From contig JBGUXP010000001.1 in assembly GCA_045222295.1 (NCBI GenBank), positions 60,275-124,274 of the forward strand: a stretch of DNA of 64,000 nucleotides, read 5' to 3'. Both the position numbers and the translations under genes were made by a program. Positions within the stretch are counted from its first letter, which is position 1; every line of letters starts with the position of its first letter. The notes below the pieces were generated by a model. The model was not told the origin of the DNA, searched no databases, and saw nothing but the letters and a program-made list of their open reading frames with translations. Positions 62,507 to 64,000 of the stretch are shown here, in pieces. Source of the DNA: Colimorpha sp045222295 (lineage in GTDB: Bacteria > Bacteroidota > Bacteroidia > Bacteroidales > P3).

Positions 62507-63235
62507 TCATTCCGTCAAACCGCCATAAGTCTTGGCAGCAGCGCGGAGGGCATCGTCGGTAGTGTACTGGAGATAGTAGGTGCAGCGGGTGACGAGCCCC
62601 TGCGACGAGCAACGGCTTTCGCCCGTAGCCGACGGCACCACACGCACCAAAGCCCAACCCTTCTGCTCGTCAGCGAACTCATTATCAATCAAAGCCAGAC
62701 AGCCATCCACTTCGGAAAAATCTGCCAGTTCCTTCCTACGCACCTTGAAGCGCACACGCGGCTTCTTTCCCTCGACACGTTGCGTGGCGGTGTAGAGCCA
62801 GAGTTCCTCATGCGGGAGCAAGTCGCCGACTTTAAGGTCCGTCCGCAGTGCCGCGGTGCAGTCGACCTCGTCCAATTGTTGTTTCACAGGCGGAAGTGTG
62901 CCGCCGCTCACCGGCATCTCGGGCAACAGAAACGACGCGTCGTTCAGCGACTTGGGAACATAGACCGCCGGCAGACGGTTGGCTATCGAGGCAAAACCTT
63001 GATAGGCCGTCCTGCGCTCAGTAAACAGCGGCATGCCTGGCTCTTTCAACATCTGCCACAGCGCCGTGGTATGTCGCATTTTCTGGCGTTGGATAAACTG
63101 TGACAGTGTGCAACTGCGCTTTTCCATCGAACGCGACACACGTGCGATTACCTGCCCGTTACGCATGTAGAATGTCATCCCGGCGCTACGGAAGCTGCCG
63201 GTCATCACCAATCCCTTTGGATTCTTTGTCTTCAT
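62507..63235 (-). CDS. DUF6266-like protein
   Basis: 242 aa, no signal peptide. The N-terminus KGLVMTGSFRSAGMTFYMRN with VIARVSRS and QRQKMRHTTALWQML follows the same layout as the DUF6266 protein at 22724, but is distant from it. The function is unknown. Its upstream region carries an 11-bp array ending in a 20-bp hairpin (63271-63334), 35 nt before the ATG. Confidence 0.65.
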   Translation of the reverse strand: MKTKNPKGLVMTGSFRSAGMTFYMRNGQVIARVSRSMEKRSCTLSQFIQRQKMRHTTALWQMLKEPGMPLFTERRTAYQGFASIANRLPAVYVPKSLNDASFLLPEMPVSGGTLPPVKQQLDEVDCTAALRTDLKVGDLLPHEELWLYTATQRVEGKKPRVRFKVRRKELADFSEVDGCLALIDNEFADEQKGWALVRVVPSATGESRCSSQGLVTRCTYYLQYTTDDALRAAAKTYGGLTE

Positions 63236-63270
63236 TGCTATTGTCTCCTTTCTATTTGGTTACTTTTTCC

Positions 63271-63334
63271 TTCGGTAGTTGTTCGGTACTTGTTCGGTAG
63301 TTGTTCGGTCTTTCACCGAACAACTACCGAACAA
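63271..63334. repeat. Eleven-base TTCGGTAGTTG array with 20-bp hairpin
   Basis: TTCGGTAGTTG, TTCGGTACTTG, TTCGGTAGTTG and TTCGGTCTTTC are contiguous at 63271-63314. The part TTGTTCGGTAGTTGTTCGGT (63290-63309) is then exactly inverted at 63315-63334, with a CTTTC loop, giving a perfect 20-bp stem. Confidence 0.85.
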
Positions 63335-63460
63335 ATGATGTATTAATAACGCATATATCTCCTTGCTGATAGCTGTAATCCACACATCGTACATCACTTA
63401 TGTGATAACGCACACATGAGAGGGATATTGCATAAGAAAAAAAAAATATCGGGGAATCCC

Positions 63461-63490
63461 TTGCCATTTACTATATTTTGTCTATCTTTG
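63461..63490 (+). promoter_or_regulatory. Promoter for the gene at the window end
   Basis: TTG (63461-63463) and TATCTTTG (63483-63490) are separated by 19 nt. The start would lie near 63496, 30 nt before the ATG at 63526. Confidence 0.75.
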
Positions 63491-63525
63491 CAAAATTTTT
63501 CACATCAATAAAAACTATTACAATC

Positions 63526-64000
63526 ATGAGAAAACTCTCTCTTTTTTTGGCCGCATTCATTTTCGCGGCTACTACATGGGCCCAAAATGGGGACAAACTG
63601 ACTACCATTGCCGAGAAAACTATCAGTGTTAAATCGACAGATTTCGACTACTTGTATGGAGACACCACCTCAATCGTCTTCAAAGAGGCAAACACGCGTT
63701 CCATTTTTGGAACAACGGGAGGACATCTTGAAATAGCACGCTACGATAAGAACCTAAACGAAGTAACACGCTCATCCATGGACATTCCCGTCAATTGTAA
63801 ATATATCACGGGATTCAACAACAAAGAAGGTATCGATATTTTGCTTTCGGAGAAAAACGAGGAGGGCACCAAACTCGATGTCTATCACGAACACCTCTCC
63901 CCCACCACCCTCGAGCCTGTGGGAGAACTGATTAACTTGGGCACGCTCACGGGAGAGAAGACCGACAACCTGGGATTCATCTGCCGCCAGTCGCCCGACA
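63526..64000 (+). CDS. Partial secreted hypothetical protein, runs off the window
   Basis: At least 158 aa from ATG 63526 with no stop before the window ends. It begins with a signal peptide ending TTWAQ, followed by beta-rich sequence with alternating charged and aromatic residues (TISVKSTDFDYLYGDTTSI). I do not recognise the family from this part. It has a strong promoter of its own. Confidence 0.7.
   Translation, partial: MRKLSLFLAAFIFAATTWAQNGDKLTTIAEKTISVKSTDFDYLYGDTTSIVFKEANTRSIFGTTGGHLEIARYDKNLNEVTRSSMDIPVNCKYITGFNNKEGIDILLSEKNEEGTKLDVYHEHLSPTTLEPVGELINLGTLTGEKTDNLGFICRQSPD

Noticed and set aside
62442..62657. Longer start for the C69 dipeptidase
   Set aside because: It would include a good promoter and overlap the DUF6266-like gene; the signal peptide begins at ATG 62441.

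Overview
The window is chromosomal DNA from a member of the Bacteroidota, almost certainly order Bacteroidales. The evidence is a tmRNA tag of the GENNYALAA type, promoters of the Bacteroidota form (TTTG, then about 19-20 nt, then TAnnTTTG), type IX secretion C-terminal sorting domains on several large secreted proteins, GldH, BspA-type leucine-rich repeats, CarbopepD_reg/TonB-type outer-membrane proteins, DUF6266-like proteins and almost no Shine-Dalgarno sequences. I cannot fix the genus from the sequence. Most of the window is moderately GC-rich. The stretch from about 35 to 41.5 kb is visibly AT-richer and looks like an accessory island.

Layout. 0.2-0.9 kb: tRNA-Asp and tmRNA. 0.9-4.4 kb: sugar-nucleotide-type nucleotidyltransferase and an AddB-like nuclease. 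4.5-11.2 kb: OmpA/TPR lipoprotein, pssA, queA, comF-like gene, pyrH, frr and birA, all on the plus strand. 11.2-22.1 kb, minus strand: an ECF sigma factor operon ending in a T9SS-sorted protein, an orphan HsdR-N-like protein, a TonB-type receptor, a 1054-aa duplicated T9SS protein, a small PAS protein and a phosphate butyryltransferase. 22.2-30.5 kb: a decayed T9SS tail, a DUF6266 gene, then rimP-nusA-infB, tRNA-Arg and lepA. 30.5-35.2 kb, minus strand: flippase, VWA-type membrane protein, M16 peptidase. 35.2-41.5 kb: AT-rich island with a BspA-like protein, lipoproteins, a chimeric pseudogene made partly from a duplicate of the BspA-like gene, and an ORF-poor region with a promoter and strong hairpins. 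41.5-47.1 kb, minus strand: O-antigen ligase-like protein, S41 protease, Kef-type antiporter. 47.2-53.6 kb, plus strand: holB-ricT-gldH-PBP1A-rlmN. 53.6-56.1 kb, minus strand: a tightly overlapping HAD / PqqD / HPr-kinase-like / SipW-VanZ operon. 56.1-63.2 kb, minus strand: FMN-binding protein, PNGase F-like enzyme, a CsgG-DUF4810-DUF799 lipoprotein cluster, C69 dipeptidase and a second DUF6266-like protein. A truncated secreted protein begins at 63526.

The most unusual signal is not a single gene. Short tandem repeats of 7, 8, 9 or 11 bp and small palindromes are scattered through the window, both between genes and inside coding sequences. Inside genes they are kept in frame (nucleotidyltransferase, queA, VWA protein, M16 protease, S41 signal peptide, PNGase F-like protein, DUF799 lipoprotein, O-antigen ligase). 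The two DUF6266-type genes, 40 kb apart, each have an 11-bp-period array starting about 33-36 bp upstream of the start codon. Other notable items are a terminator-like hairpin just ahead of rimP-nusA-infB, a tmRNA-distal hairpin that swallows the next gene's start codon, the chimeric pseudogene, and a PqqD/kinase/signal-peptidase cassette without a visible precursor peptide.
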